Shown piece by piece: positions 1 to 8,787 of a stretch of 64,000 nucleotides of DNA (its first letter is position 1; each line of letters starts with the position of its first letter). The stretch comes from Acinetobacter gyllenbergii CIP 110306 = MTCC 11365. GTDB lineage: Bacteria > Pseudomonadota > Gammaproteobacteria > Pseudomonadales > Moraxellaceae. The position numbers were made by a program, and so were the translations under genes. A model generated the notes under the pieces. It was not told the origin of the DNA and did no database searches. It saw nothing but the letters and a program-made list of their open reading frames with translations. The stretch is taken from positions 124,001 through 188,000 of the forward strand of contig NZ_ATGG01000012.1 in the NCBI RefSeq assembly GCF_000413855.1, in the 5' to 3' direction.

Positions 1-666
1 GATCAAGCTTATATGGGTGTATTGGTTGACGATTTGATTACATTGGGTACCAAAGAGCCGTACCGTATGTTCACTTCGCGTGCGGAATATCGTTTGATGT
101 TGCGTGAAGACAACGCCGATCAACGTTTAACCTCTATTGGCCGTGAACTTGGTTTGGTAGATGATGAGCGTTGGGCTGCATATAGTGAAAAAATGGAAGC
201 AGTTGAGCGTGAAACCTCTCGTTTACAGCATTTATGGGCGGCGCCGAATAACCCAATGGGTAAAAAATTCGTCGAAATGACCGGTGCTGATCTGAGTAAA
301 GAATGTAGTGCCATCGATTTGCTGAAACGTCCGAATATCAATTTTACTCAAATTGCTGAATTAACTGGTTCAGAAGTATCTGAGCAAGTGGGCGAGCAAA
401 TTGAAATTGCGGTAAAATACCAAGGTTATATTAATCGTCAACATGAAGATGTGGCTCAATTAAAACGTCTTGAAGAAACTAGAATCCCTGCTGATTTTGA
501 ATATGAGGGTATTTCAGGTTTATCACGTGAGATCACATTAAAGTTAAACACTGTTCGCCCTGAAACCTTAGCGCAAGCAAGTCGTATCCCTGGGGTAACA
601 CCAGCTGCGGTACAGTTATTGATGATCACGATCCGTAAAAATAATATGGCGAAAAAGTCGGCGTAA
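1..666 (+). CDS. mnmG: MnmG (GidA), tRNA U34 carboxymethylaminomethyl-modification enzyme, C-terminal part
   Basis: This is the last 221 residues of MnmG, the FAD-dependent partner of MnmE that modifies the wobble uridine of several tRNAs. The reading frame is open from the first base of the window, so the gene starts upstream and the first Met here is internal. The segment begins with the conserved stretch GVLVDDLITLGTKEPYRMF followed by TSRAEYRLMLREDNAD, which matches the start of the C-terminal region of E. coli MnmG. It ends with the typical helical tail that contains ASRIPGVTPAAVQLL. The full family length is about 630 residues, so roughly the last third is visible. A strong intrinsic terminator follows 30 bases after the stop. 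The assignment is secure; nothing is odd apart from the truncation by the window edge. Confidence 0.97.
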   Translation, partial: DQAYMGVLVDDLITLGTKEPYRMFTSRAEYRLMLREDNADQRLTSIGRELGLVDDERWAAYSEKMEAVERETSRLQHLWAAPNNPMGKKFVEMTGADLSKECSAIDLLKRPNINFTQIAELTGSEVSEQVGEQIEIAVKYQGYINRQHEDVAQLKRLEETRIPADFEYEGISGLSREITLKLNTVRPETLAQASRIPGVTPAAVQLLMITIRKNNMAKKSA

Positions 667-696
667 TTGCCGCCTTCGTCTATTGTCGTTAATGTT

Positions 697-728
697 AAAA
701 ACACCCTTTGTAGAAGGGTGTTTTTTTC
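697..728 (+). terminator. Rho-independent terminator after mnmG
   Basis: A 12-base stem, AAAAACACCCTT pairing with AAGGGTGTTTTT around the loop TGTAG, is followed by a T run. It sits directly after mnmG and before the SMR gene. Confidence 0.9.
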
Positions 729-765
729 TGCTAAGCAAATTCTGTTTAATTGGGGCGATGAGTAA

Positions 766-1098
766 ATGAACAATTGGCTAATTTTATTCATTGCGATTAC
801 TGCAGAAGTGATCGCAACCTCTGCCTTAAAAAGTAGTGAAGGTTTTACCAAGCCTGTTGCTTCTATTGTGGTTGTGGTGGGTTATGTGATTGCATTTTAT
901 TGCTTATCTCTAACCTTAAAAACGATTCCTGTCGGCGTTGCGTATGCGATTTGGTCTGGCGTTGGAATTGTTTTGATTACTACAGTAGCGTGGTTTGTGT
1001 TCGACCAAAAACTGGATATTTGGGGAATCATTGGGATTGTCTTGATTATGAGTGGTGTGTTGATTCTTAATTTGCTGTCTAAAACCAGCTCGCATTAA
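766..1098 (+). CDS. Small multidrug resistance (SMR) efflux pump, EmrE/AbeS-like
   Basis: This 110-residue inner-membrane protein is a proton-coupled exporter of cationic drugs and quaternary ammonium compounds, acting as an antiparallel dimer. Four hydrophobic helices fill the chain. The key residues fall at exactly the EmrE numbering: Glu14 in helix 1 ([12 protein letters not shown]), Tyr40 in helix 2, and Tyr60 and Trp63 in the helix 3 motif [11 protein letters not shown]. The TSALK...GFT...LSLTLKTIP pattern is what I remember of Acinetobacter AbeS, so it is an AbeS homologue or paralogue. The start ATG is preceded by GATGAGTAA, a modest ribosome-binding site. The gene lies alone between two terminators. 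The drug spectrum cannot be read from sequence, and the guanidinium-exporting branch is less likely given the EmrE-type residues. Confidence 0.92.
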   Translation: MNNWLILFIAITAEVIATSALKSSEGFTKPVASIVVVVGYVIAFYCLSLTLKTIPVGVAYAIWSGVGIVLITTVAWFVFDQKLDIWGIIGIVLIMSGVLILNLLSKTSSH

Positions 1099-1110
1099 TA
1101 TTGTAATAAT

Positions 1111-1139
1111 AAAAAACCGAGCTGTATTAGCTCGGTTTA
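1111..1139. terminator. Bidirectional terminator between the SMR pump and the hydroxylase-like gene
   Basis: The stem AAACCGAGCT / AGCTCGGTTT with loop GTATT is flanked by A and T runs. The longer T run lies on the minus strand, so it serves both convergent genes. Confidence 0.85.
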
Positions 1140-1158
1140 AGAAAATCTTTGGCTATTT

Positions 1159-1782
1159 TTATAACGCTACCTCAATCTCTTGTTTTAAATTTTGCTGATC
1201 AAATTGCGTATTGGCATCAATTTGCGCATAGGCTTTTGGTAAGAGGTGGCGTGCTACGCGATTCACTCTTCTTTCTAGCCATTTCGGCATGTTGATCGCT
1301 AAGGGATTGGTTTCGGTCACAGATGCATCAGTCATCACCCGAGTTCCCATAATATAATCAAACCATGGCTTAGTCACACACCAATTGGCATTTTGATTGC
1401 TGGTCATGTGGTGATCATAGTGCCAAGGAATGCGTTTTTTAGCGAACTCTGGATCGAGGTGTGATTTGGCATGCACCTTCCAATAATTCCAAATGCCATA
1501 GTACAGACCCGCGGTAAAGAAAGGTGCAACCGGTAGAAAAATGGTGGATGCAGCAGCTAAGCCGATGAGTGCTGATTTTTCATTATACATTTCAGAATTT
1601 TTAAACATCGACTCAGCATAACCTTCATCATGAAAGTCATTTAAGCGAGCGCGTTTATGATGCGCGATATGGGTAAAGAATGGGCTGTTTCTATTTTTGC
1701 TTGGAAATTCATGTAACCAGACTTTGTGAAAATACCATTCCATACCATTAGCGACAAAAATACCGACTGGAAAACCGATCAT
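1159..1782 (-). CDS. Membrane protein with histidine boxes, fatty-acid hydroxylase/desaturase-like
   Basis: This is a 207-residue protein with clustered histidines typical of di-iron membrane hydroxylases and desaturases. The visible boxes are H19 and H24 (HKVWLH), H38/H41/H42 with H51 (HIAHHKRARLNDFH), H104 and H108, and H121/H124/H125 (HYDHHM). Hydrophobic stretches lie at the N terminus and at about residues 72-100. The C-terminal 50 residues are polar and lack boxes. Such enzymes use O2 to hydroxylate or desaturate lipid chains in the membrane, but the substrate here is unknown. The gene lies 96 bases downstream of the AraC-type regulator on the same strand, so the regulator may control it. 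I infer the family from the histidine pattern and spacing only. Confidence 0.6.
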   Translation of the reverse strand: MIGFPVGIFVANGMEWYFHKVWLHEFPSKNRNSPFFTHIAHHKRARLNDFHDEGYAESMFKNSEMYNEKSALIGLAAASTIFLPVAPFFTAGLYYGIWNYWKVHAKSHLDPEFAKKRIPWHYDHHMTSNQNANWCVTKPWFDYIMGTRVMTDASVTETNPLAINMPKWLERRVNRVARHLLPKAYAQIDANTQFDQQNLKQEIEVAL

Positions 1783-1878
1783 GAGAGATTACCTCGTAAA
1801 ACATGGATCGGATTTTAAGAAGGTTTACAGGAATTGTTTTGACTGATCTGGCAGCTTTTATTTGCCTGTTCAATCAAT

Positions 1879-2880
1879 TCAAATTTGTTTGCGTTGGCGA
1901 TATGCCGTTGGCGTTTCCCCAGTCCAACGTTTAAATGCTCTTGAAAATGCTGAGGGCTCAGAAAAGCCAGTCAGATAAACAATCTGGTCGATGCTTTCTT
2001 GGGTTTGGGAAAGTAGTCGCCGTGCCAGACGCTCACGATAATGGGCAATGACTTTTTCATAGCTGGTATTTAACAGTTGTAAATCAGCTCTTAAGCTACG
2101 AGCGCTGCGATTTAAATGTTGCGCTACACTATTTTGATCAAATTCCCCTGATTCTAGTAAACCATTAGCCAAGATCTTTTCGATTGCATAAATCAGTTGA
2201 TGTTTATTCAGTAACTCAAGTTGTGAAGCAGCATGGTGTTCGTGAACTTTTAGCAACTCGGCTTCATAGGCGGGAGAGGGTGTATTCAACTGAGTTGCAT
2301 TAAAGCAGATATAGCCATTACTTTGACTGAGTTTGACGGGACATCCCCAGATTTTTTGATATTCCTGTTGATGCGCACCCTCTGGGTGAGGCAGGCCAAT
2401 TTCAGTCGGCGTAAAAGTTCCGTCACTAATATATTTTAAGAAGTTAAGCAGAATCCCGATTGCACATTCTAGATAATGTCGTACTGGATGATTGAGACCT
2501 GAGATCATCGCTGTTGTTTCGTTAATGAGATCAAGTTGGAAGGACATTGCGTCGGTGAGCAAGGCTTGATAACGAATCGTACGTTTTAAGCCTTCACCAA
2601 ATGTGGGGCTGCTCAAAAAAAGATATTCAACGACTTGTCCCCGAAAAGGAGGAATATGGTGACCTACATGCAAGCCAACATCTGAATCTTGACTGATTTG
2701 TTGTGCTGCTTGCCAAAAACGCCGTTGTGTGGCGTTGTCTCGGCGGACAAACTTATCAGGTGGTTGATCAGGTAAATGAACCCGAGCAAAGATCGCGGCG
2801 GCATCCAGATTCATTTTTTGCATGGTTTGATAGACCATCCATAAAAAGATACCTGCATCACTGGTTTTTTTTGAAGTCAT
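1879..2880 (-). CDS. AraC-family transcriptional regulator
   Basis: This is a 333-residue regulator with an N-terminal effector-binding domain of about 240 residues, of the type found in OruR/ArgR-like AraC proteins. The C-terminal double helix-turn-helix covers about residues 245-333. The second helix-turn-helix carries the classic signature IDQIVYLTGFSEPSAFSRAF followed by KRWTGETPTAYR. The N-terminal half contains ARVHLPDQPPDKFVRRDNAT and several His residues, with no enzyme motif. It is encoded upstream of, and in the same direction as, the histidine-box membrane protein, the simplest candidate target. The start ATG is followed by a Lys/Thr-rich segment. The effector is unknown. Confidence 0.88.
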   Translation of the reverse strand: MTSKKTSDAGIFLWMVYQTMQKMNLDAAAIFARVHLPDQPPDKFVRRDNATQRRFWQAAQQISQDSDVGLHVGHHIPPFRGQVVEYLFLSSPTFGEGLKRTIRYQALLTDAMSFQLDLINETTAMISGLNHPVRHYLECAIGILLNFLKYISDGTFTPTEIGLPHPEGAHQQEYQKIWGCPVKLSQSNGYICFNATQLNTPSPAYEAELLKVHEHHAASQLELLNKHQLIYAIEKILANGLLESGEFDQNSVAQHLNRSARSLRADLQLLNTSYEKVIAHYRERLARRLLSQTQESIDQIVYLTGFSEPSAFSRAFKRWTGETPTAYRQRKQI

Positions 2881-3065
2881 AAAACAGGATAAAGATGTGT
2901 TTTAAAATAATATACGCTGTTCTTTTTAATATAGAAATGGATTGAGTTTAAATACGAGCGGGGAAGGTACTTATGCAAAGATAAGTACCATGTAAATTAT
3001 GCTGACTCATTCCATTTTAACAACGTTGTCAATGTGATGTGTATTCAACCTTACAATCAATCAGA

Positions 3066-3278
3066 TTAAGCTAAGACCAGTGCTTTAATCTTGCTGGCTT
3101 TTTCAAAGTGATCCAGTCGATGCTCCATGATCCACCAATGTGCAGCCTCCATGAGAAGTTCAGGATCATCATTTTTATTGGCGAAGAAAGCATAAAAAGA
3201 AAGCCCGACGGTTTCGCCTTTTTTGGCAATTTTTTCATCGCAAATATGGATAATTTTGGCTTTTAACTCGGCTCTCAT
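3066..3278 (-). CDS. Small conserved protein of unknown function (DUF6500-like)
   Basis: This is a 70-residue soluble protein. It has an N-terminal Lys-rich helix containing HICDEKIAKKGETVGLSFYA, then LLMEAAHWWIMEHRLDHFEKA. The order and the tryptophan pair resemble what I recall as the DUF6500 family, but I cannot confirm this. There is no signal peptide or membrane segment and no catalytic motif. It stands alone between the AraC regulator and the receptor gene, with about 185 bases of non-coding DNA on its 3' side. Its length, charge pattern and codon use look like a real gene rather than a chance frame. Confidence 0.6.
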   Translation of the reverse strand: MRAELKAKIIHICDEKIAKKGETVGLSFYAFFANKNDDPELLMEAAHWWIMEHRLDHFEKASKIKALVLA

Positions 3279-3378
3279 GTTGTTCTAGGCTCTGATGGAT
3301 AAGTTTGGCTGCAGTATAGCATTTTACATATAAGTGATTGTCCTCGTTCGCTTTACTGCTTATTTTATTGAAATTAAA

Positions 3379-3408
3379 AAGTCAGCGATGCATAAGCTGA
3401 CTTCAGTG
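3379..3408 (-). terminator. Terminator after the minus-strand TonB-dependent receptor
   Basis: The stem AAGTCAGC / GCTGACTT with a 9-base loop is followed on the minus strand by TTTTTAATTT. Confidence 0.7.
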
Positions 3409-3434
3409 GTTTTAATCATGTTATAGCGAAAAAA

Positions 3435-5507
3435 TTAGAATTTTTTCTCTAGTGAGAATTGGATAGAGGGGATACTTTCATTGCTTCTCGCCTGATATAA
3501 GCTGCCATCTGTTTGATTGGTGAGGCGTTCCTTATAATGGGTGCTTAAGAGATTATTTAGATTAAGACTTGCTGCCCAGCCATGACTAAAGCGTTTGGTT
3601 GCACTCAAATCTAAGCTAAAACGTTCATTGGTGGTGCGATCATACGGTTGGCCATCTAAGGCGCGGGTAAATTCAGGCGTGTAACTCACGTTCACACTGG
3701 TTGAAAGTTGCCATGGTTTATAGCTATACGATAAGCCCGCACTGGTATTATAAGGCGCAACATCACTGGCTAAGCGTTCACGGTGTTGCTCATCTTCAAT
3801 TTTGGCGCGAATTGTTGAGACTTGCCCATTGAGCATAAATGAATGCCCAGCTTCAGTTTGTTTGAGTGCATAGCGTCCAGATAATTCAACACCATAGGTG
3901 GTCGCTTGATCTTGGTTTTGTGGGCGCTCCACATAACGTGTGCCTTCAAGTGCGATGACTTTCTCGATGTAATCTTTAATTTCACGATGATACGCCGTGA
4001 CGCTCACACCACCACTGGCAGAGTCATAGGCGAGGGTAGATTCAGCTGCACGGATTTTTTCTGGTTTTAGATTGGGATTGCCGCCACGATCGGGATTATT
4101 CAAGCTACCTGCATCAGTATCTGTAGAGACAGTCACATTCGGAATCAGTCGATCGGTATTCGGACTTTTAAACGCTTGGCTTAAATTGGTTTGAATCGAC
4201 CATTGCTCGGTTAGGTCAAAACGATATGCCAAAACAGGACTTAAATGTTGATCTTGGTAATCAACCAAGCCCGAACGATTTAACCATTCTTGGCGTGCAC
4301 CTACAGTGATGGTTTGGCGGTCGGTAAAACGCCAGCTACCCTCACCATAAACAGCATAGCGTTGTTCATCAAGGCTTTTGCTCACATTACTATCGAGTTC
4401 GTTGCTACGTGTATCAAAACCAAATTTAATTTGACGGTCTTTATCTAATTTACGAACCCCATCATAGGCAAGACCATACTCATTTACAGTTTCATCGGTA
4501 TAAGTTGTATTTTGTGGCGAGCGGGTGAGTTGGGTTTCCGTCTGACGTTCAACAGACAAACGGATTTTATCACTCAGATCTTTGTCTTTACGTTCATAAC
4601 GGGTGTTTAAGCGAATACTATCGTTTTTGTCATCTTGAGTCTGATTGGCCGAATAGCCATCCATTTTGATATTGCGATAGAACAATTCAGCAATCAACTT
4701 TTGTTGATCATCCAGATCATATTGTAAGCGAGGGGAAAACATCTGCATGGTACGGTTAGTGGTACGAAGTTGTTCACGCGTTCCTGTTGCTGTTTCTGTT
4801 TTAGTCATTGAGGTATTGTCTATCCACATTTGATTGGCAGAGACACTATACGACCACTGATTTTCACGACCGTCTGCTTGAATGTTGATTTGTTTACGCT
4901 CTGATTGTTGTTCACCATTATCACGTAAGCCGTAGCCTAATTTTACTGTTCCATTTAAGCGGATATCTAATGGCTCTTTTAAAATAATGTTTATGACAGC
5001 GGAGGATGCAACTGAGGCTTGGGCAACACTCGGTTGTTTGATCACTTCAATACGTTCAATCATTTCTGGCGTAATGGTATCAATGACGGACATCCCACCA
5101 CGAGGACCTCCTTGCACTGGTTCACCGTTGACTAAAAAGGTGGGTGCTCCGCCACCACGAAAACGCATGCCTGAAGCACCACTACCACCGCGTGGTCCTT
5201 GGCCAAAAGCAGGGATCTGAAATCCAGCAGCGCGTCTTAAAGCATCCATCACAGATTGGTCGCCGTATTGCAGCATTTCTTCACGGCTAATGATAGTTTT
5301 CGGTACCGCACTAATGTCATCATCTTTGGCTTTTTGGGGTTCTGCAGAAGCTTTGAATGAAAGGGTTGGTAAAAGCTGTGTGCTTGATTCTGTCGACGTT
5401 GAAGTGGGTGGCTTAATCTGGGGTTCGGTCGCGTAAATGGATGCACTTATACTGAGTAAGGCTGAGCTGAGTACACTCAACTTTCCATAAGAAATAGTAT
5501 TCTTCAT
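3435..5507 (-). CDS. TonB-dependent outer-membrane receptor
   Basis: This is a 690-residue outer-membrane receptor for TonB-driven uptake of a large ligand such as a siderophore. A signal peptide (MKNTISYGKLSVLSSALLS... ending near IYA) precedes a plug domain with SVMDALRRAAGFQIP, RFRGGGAPTFLVNGEPV and IERIEVIKQPSVAQ. The rest is alternating amphipathic beta-barrel sequence ending in the expected C-terminal aromatic residue (SLEKKF). I chose the inner ATG because GGGG lies 7 bases upstream of it; a frame extension of 8 residues exists. Odd points are a Gly-rich plug segment (GQGPRGGSGASG) and VASSAVINII where most receptors have GA-x-GGVINI. It is divergent from a second receptor, 285 bases away. 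The ligand is unknown. I found no convincing Fur box oriented to this gene, although the shared spacer has one. Confidence 0.9.
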   Translation of the reverse strand: MKNTISYGKLSVLSSALLSISASIYATEPQIKPPTSTSTESSTQLLPTLSFKASAEPQKAKDDDISAVPKTIISREEMLQYGDQSVMDALRRAAGFQIPAFGQGPRGGSGASGMRFRGGGAPTFLVNGEPVQGGPRGGMSVIDTITPEMIERIEVIKQPSVAQASVASSAVINIILKEPLDIRLNGTVKLGYGLRDNGEQQSERKQINIQADGRENQWSYSVSANQMWIDNTSMTKTETATGTREQLRTTNRTMQMFSPRLQYDLDDQQKLIAELFYRNIKMDGYSANQTQDDKNDSIRLNTRYERKDKDLSDKIRLSVERQTETQLTRSPQNTTYTDETVNEYGLAYDGVRKLDKDRQIKFGFDTRSNELDSNVSKSLDEQRYAVYGEGSWRFTDRQTITVGARQEWLNRSGLVDYQDQHLSPVLAYRFDLTEQWSIQTNLSQAFKSPNTDRLIPNVTVSTDTDAGSLNNPDRGGNPNLKPEKIRAAESTLAYDSASGGVSVTAYHREIKDYIEKVIALEGTRYVERPQNQDQATTYGVELSGRYALKQTEAGHSFMLNGQVSTIRAKIEDEQHRERLASDVAPYNTSAGLSYSYKPWQLSTSVNVSYTPEFTRALDGQPYDRTTNERFSLDLSATKRFSHGWAASLNLNNLLSTHYKERLTNQTDGSLYQARSNESIPSIQFSLEKKF

Positions 5508-5704
5508 TGTCAAACCCCAAAAAATGATCAAATTATTTTCCGTGTAGCCTAATGTAAAATTGTGTAGAAAAATGGAATTTACTCCTAAGAACTCAAAGAT
5601 TTAAAAATTATTTTCAAGCTTGGGTTTGAAGATGAGAATAAAGCATAAATTTTAAATGCATAAGAAATGGCCTATTAAGTTAAAAAATTAATGCAAAAAA
5701 TGAT

Positions 5705-5723
5705 GAAAATGAGAATGATTTTT
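5705..5723 (+). promoter_or_regulatory. Fur-box-like site in the spacer between two TonB-dependent receptors
   Basis: GAAAATGAGAATGATTTTT matches 14 of 19 positions of the consensus GATAATGATAATCATTATC. It lies about 70-88 bases upstream of the plus-strand siderophore receptor in very AT-rich DNA, where an iron-controlled promoter is expected. No footprint or expression data are available to me. Confidence 0.55.
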
Positions 5724-5792
5724 ATTAAAATTGTAGTGTTTTTTAATTTTTAATATTTTTTTAATTTTTGTCTGAGTTTTTTGAGAAGTTTT

Positions 5793-7997
5793 ATGCGTTC
5801 TTTACCTTTAAATATGCATCACAAGCCTATTTTTAAATTTAGCTTGTTAAGCATGATGCTATTGCAAGCACAGTATGCGTTTGCCAATGAGACTGCTGCA
5901 CCAGCTGCAGTGATGCCGACCATTAAAATTGAGGCGATGAGTGAGCTTGATCCAGTCAAAAGTTATATTGATTATGATCAGGCAAGCGTGACTCGTAATG
6001 GCCTCAAGAAAAAAGACATCCCGCAGACCATCGATACCATTGATGTGCAAAAATATAAAATTTACGGGGCAAATGACCTTAGTGTCATGCTACAAGGGAC
6101 GCCAGGCGTAACTACCACATATGATACACGTGGCGATGGCATTATGATTCGTGGGTTCAGTGCCGATACCAGTGATATTTATCGTAATGGTGTGCGTGAA
6201 GGGGGGCAAGTACGTCGTAGTACTGCCAATGTAGAACGTATCGAGATTTTAAAAGGGCCTGCGTCTGTACTTTATGGTCGTGGTGCAGGCGGTGGTGTCG
6301 TGAACATGGTCACCAAGTTTGCTAATTTTGATTCAAAGAGTTCTGTTGGTGTTTATGGCGGATCTTATGAGAATATTGGTGGTACTTTAGATATTAATCA
6401 AGTGGTCAATGATAATTGGGCTGTACGTTTGGTTGGAGAGAAGTCTGATACCAATAGTTTTCGTTCAGGTATTGGTACAAAGCAATCTATGTTTTCACCA
6501 AGTGTGACTTATCGTAGTGATGATGAAAAACTACTTTGGACCACAGAATATACCTATGACAAATTAGATCGTGTTCCAGATCGAGGGCCTTCATTTTCGG
6601 TATTAAGTCGTTTCCCTGAAAATATCTTGAGAGAAACAGGTTTTGCAACCTCATCGGATTTCATTATCGATGAATTACAAACAGTACGTACTGACTTAAA
6701 ATACGAATTTGCGCCAGATTGGAAGTTCCATTGGGCATTAAGTTATCGACAAGCGAATCAAGATTTCGATAACTTCTTTGGTGGAAGTTATTGTACTGAT
6801 AGTACAAAAGGCTGCAAACCAGGTTACATCAAGCAATCATATGCTTGGCAAGAAACCATGAATAAAACAACAACGAATACCTTTGATATTACGGGTAAGT
6901 TTAATACAGGGAAATTAGAACACCAACTGATGGTCGGTGCAGATTGGTCACATGAAGACCGAGAGCCGAAGTTAGGCAACTATTCAAGTGGCGATAAAGC
7001 AGGATTGTATTATCAATTAATTAATCCTTACAATCCAAGAGATTATCAATCATCATTTGATCGAGTTAATGGTAGGCCAATCGAAACTTCTTATACGCAC
7101 CAAAATAATGATAGTTTAGCATTTTTTGTACAAGACCTGATTTCATTAACACCAACATTAAAAATGATGCTTGGTGCTCGCTATGATCAATATGAAGTTT
7201 CTACGCGCGATACTTCTACTATATCTCAAACTTATGGAGCAACTGTTAAAATTGATGCGGAAACATTTAGTCCCAATATCGGATTTGTTTGGCAGCCAAT
7301 TGACAGTCAAAGTTTATATACATCCTATAGTAAAAGTTTTGCACCATTTGGTGGAAGTGCTGGGCTTTCTCCTTTTACTAGTGGGACGGTTGACTTAGAA
7401 ACATTCAATGCTGAACCGCAATATAATGAACAATATGAAATAGGTATAAAAAGCGATTGGCTCGATGATCGTTTAAGTACTCAATTTTCTGTCTTCGATA
7501 TCCGTAAGAAAAATATTCGTTACCGTCCGAATCCAGATGATGAGCCATCATTATATGTCGTTGGAGGGGAACATCAATCTAAGGGGGCGGAGTTTAGTTT
7601 TATCGGTCGTATGATGGATAATCTATTTGTGCGTGGCGGCTATGGTTATACTGATGCTGACGTTAAACAAGATAAAGTAAGGCCAGAGAATGTAGGACAT
7701 TATTTAGCTAATACAGCCAAAAATACTGGTAATTTATTTATCCGTTATTTGCCATTGGATAATATTTATACAGAGATTGGGGCGACCTACAATGGCTCTT
7801 TTTATACCAATATTTCTAATAATCCCGATACAAAAATTGATGGTTGGACTCGTTTCGATGCTGCCGTTGGTTATAAAGGAGAACATTGGGGTGCGACCTT
7901 AGCGGTAAGTAATTTAACAGATAAAGTGTATTGGAGATCAAATACAATGCCAGGTACGCCACGCAACTTCTTGGTGCGTTTGAACTACCAGTTCTAA
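5793..7997 (+). CDS. TonB-dependent siderophore receptor
   Basis: This is a 734-residue outer-membrane siderophore receptor. After a signal peptide (KFSLLSMMLLQAQYAFA) comes a short linker and the plug domain: QTIDTIDVQKYKIYGANDLS, GVTTTYDTRGDGIMIRGFS and VERIEILKGPASVLYGRGAG, followed by GGVVNMVTK. These are the strong signatures of the TonB-siderophore receptor subfamily (FhuA/FhuE/Fiu type). A barrel of alternating strands follows and ends in RNFLVRLNYQF with a C-terminal Phe. An ATG at 5793 with GAGAAG just upstream is preferred over an in-frame TTG 12 bases earlier. The Fur-box-like site upstream fits iron-repressed expression. Two Cys residues near residue 345 (YCTDSTKGC) probably form an extracellular loop disulfide. 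The siderophore cannot be read from sequence. Confidence 0.93.
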   Translation: MRSLPLNMHHKPIFKFSLLSMMLLQAQYAFANETAAPAAVMPTIKIEAMSELDPVKSYIDYDQASVTRNGLKKKDIPQTIDTIDVQKYKIYGANDLSVMLQGTPGVTTTYDTRGDGIMIRGFSADTSDIYRNGVREGGQVRRSTANVERIEILKGPASVLYGRGAGGGVVNMVTKFANFDSKSSVGVYGGSYENIGGTLDINQVVNDNWAVRLVGEKSDTNSFRSGIGTKQSMFSPSVTYRSDDEKLLWTTEYTYDKLDRVPDRGPSFSVLSRFPENILRETGFATSSDFIIDELQTVRTDLKYEFAPDWKFHWALSYRQANQDFDNFFGGSYCTDSTKGCKPGYIKQSYAWQETMNKTTTNTFDITGKFNTGKLEHQLMVGADWSHEDREPKLGNYSSGDKAGLYYQLINPYNPRDYQSSFDRVNGRPIETSYTHQNNDSLAFFVQDLISLTPTLKMMLGARYDQYEVSTRDTSTISQTYGATVKIDAETFSPNIGFVWQPIDSQSLYTSYSKSFAPFGGSAGLSPFTSGTVDLETFNAEPQYNEQYEIGIKSDWLDDRLSTQFSVFDIRKKNIRYRPNPDDEPSLYVVGGEHQSKGAEFSFIGRMMDNLFVRGGYGYTDADVKQDKVRPENVGHYLANTAKNTGNLFIRYLPLDNIYTEIGATYNGSFYTNISNNPDTKIDGWTRFDAAVGYKGEHWGATLAVSNLTDKVYWRSNTMPGTPRNFLVRLNYQF

Positions 7998-8314
7998 TCT
8001 AAATACGTTATTGTGACTTTAAGCACTTTTGTCTAGACAAAAGTGCTTTCTTATTTTTTAGCTGCTGAAAATGAACAGTTTTTTCTATTACAAAGATATG
8101 GTTTATATCTATCTTATTGAATTATATAAAAAGTCATTGCAAAAAAAACTGGAATATTCTAATATTTGATTGAGTAAAAATTAAGCAAATAAATTATGAA
8201 AATAACTATATAATTGTGATGTAGTTATCATTTGTGATTTTAATATGCGTTTTTGTTCTCGTTTTCATTCTTTTTTGTTAACATTAAAGAAAACTCATAA
8301 TAGAGATAATAATA
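7998..8314. other. Intergenic region after the siderophore receptor
   Basis: This 317-base spacer contains the receptor terminator near its left end. The remainder is very AT-rich (about 8060-8290) and presumably carries the promoter of the small membrane protein. I see no further ORF, RNA gene or repeat. Confidence 0.6.
8021..8058 (+). terminator. Terminator after the siderophore receptor
   Basis: AAGCACTTTTGTC pairs with GACAAAAGTGCTT across a tiny central TA (a near-perfect palindrome) and is followed by TCTTATTTTTT. Confidence 0.85.
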
Positions 8315-8500
8315 ATGAAGATTAAAATTACGATCATCTTGACCTTTTTGGTGCTTATTTTGGGTTATGTCGCTTATGTGGATGCTCAAACAAAAAAACG
8401 CCAAGAACTACTTAAAATTGTTCAAGATGCTGAAAGTAGCTTGAACACAATACAACATAGTCCTCATACGCATTTATCCTCATATCAACGTACACATTAG
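8315..8500 (+). CDS. Small single-pass membrane or exported protein, unknown function
   Basis: This is a 61-residue protein. An N-terminal hydrophobic segment (ITIILTFLVLILGYVAYV, residues 4-21) is preceded by lysines. It could be a membrane anchor or an uncleaved signal. The remaining 40 residues are polar, with a short charged helix (QTKKRQELLKIVQDAESSL) and a His/Ser-rich tail. AGAGAT lies upstream of the ATG as a weak ribosome-binding site. It stands alone between the siderophore receptor and the purine permease and has its own terminator about 50 bases downstream. I do not recognise the family. Confidence 0.55.
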   Translation: MKIKITIILTFLVLILGYVAYVDAQTKKRQELLKIVQDAESSLNTIQHSPHTHLSSYQRTH

Positions 8501-8547
8501 TTTTTGTGGGGAATATAAGACCATTGTTAGCTCAATCATCCGAGATT

Positions 8548-8569
8548 GGGCATGAAATGCGCTTTTTTT
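8548..8569 (+). terminator. Weak terminator after the small membrane protein gene
   Basis: GGGCAT pairs with ATGCGC (one mismatch) around the loop GAA and is followed by seven T residues. Confidence 0.5.
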
Positions 8570-8623
8570 GTGTTGTGATACTCAAGTTTTGAGTAGAATC
8601 TGTTAAAATATTTACCATTAAAT

Positions 8624-8653
8624 AAAAAGCTGCATTTTGAGATGCGGCTTTTT
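8624..8653. terminator. Terminator-like hairpin in the purine permease upstream region
   Basis: AAAAAGCTGCAT pairs with ATGCGGCTTTTT with one G-U pair and loop TTTGAG. A T run follows on the plus strand and A-rich sequence precedes it. It lies 174 bases before the permease start, with no obvious gene of its own to terminate. Confidence 0.6.
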
Positions 8654-8673
8654 ACGTTTTGATATCGGAATCG

Positions 8674-8787
8674 AATCTATACATATTCTCTGCGTAGCAA
8701 GTGCAAAACTGGCATATAGATTGCTTTGAGCCTTGTATACCTTTTTGTGTACATTCAAAAAAGATTGCAAACACAAACGTATAGATT
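8674..8787. repeat. Three AATCTATA(C) boxes upstream of the purine permease
   Basis: AATCTATAC occurs at 8674-8682, its reverse complement core TATAGATT at 8715-8722, and the full reverse complement GTATAGATT at 8779-8787. The outer pair forms an inverted repeat ending about 40 bases before the permease ATG. A regulator-binding role is a guess. Confidence 0.4.

Noticed and set aside
5625-5660. Second Fur box near the minus-strand receptor
   Set aside because: GATGAGAATAAAG matches the consensus poorly beyond the first few bases.
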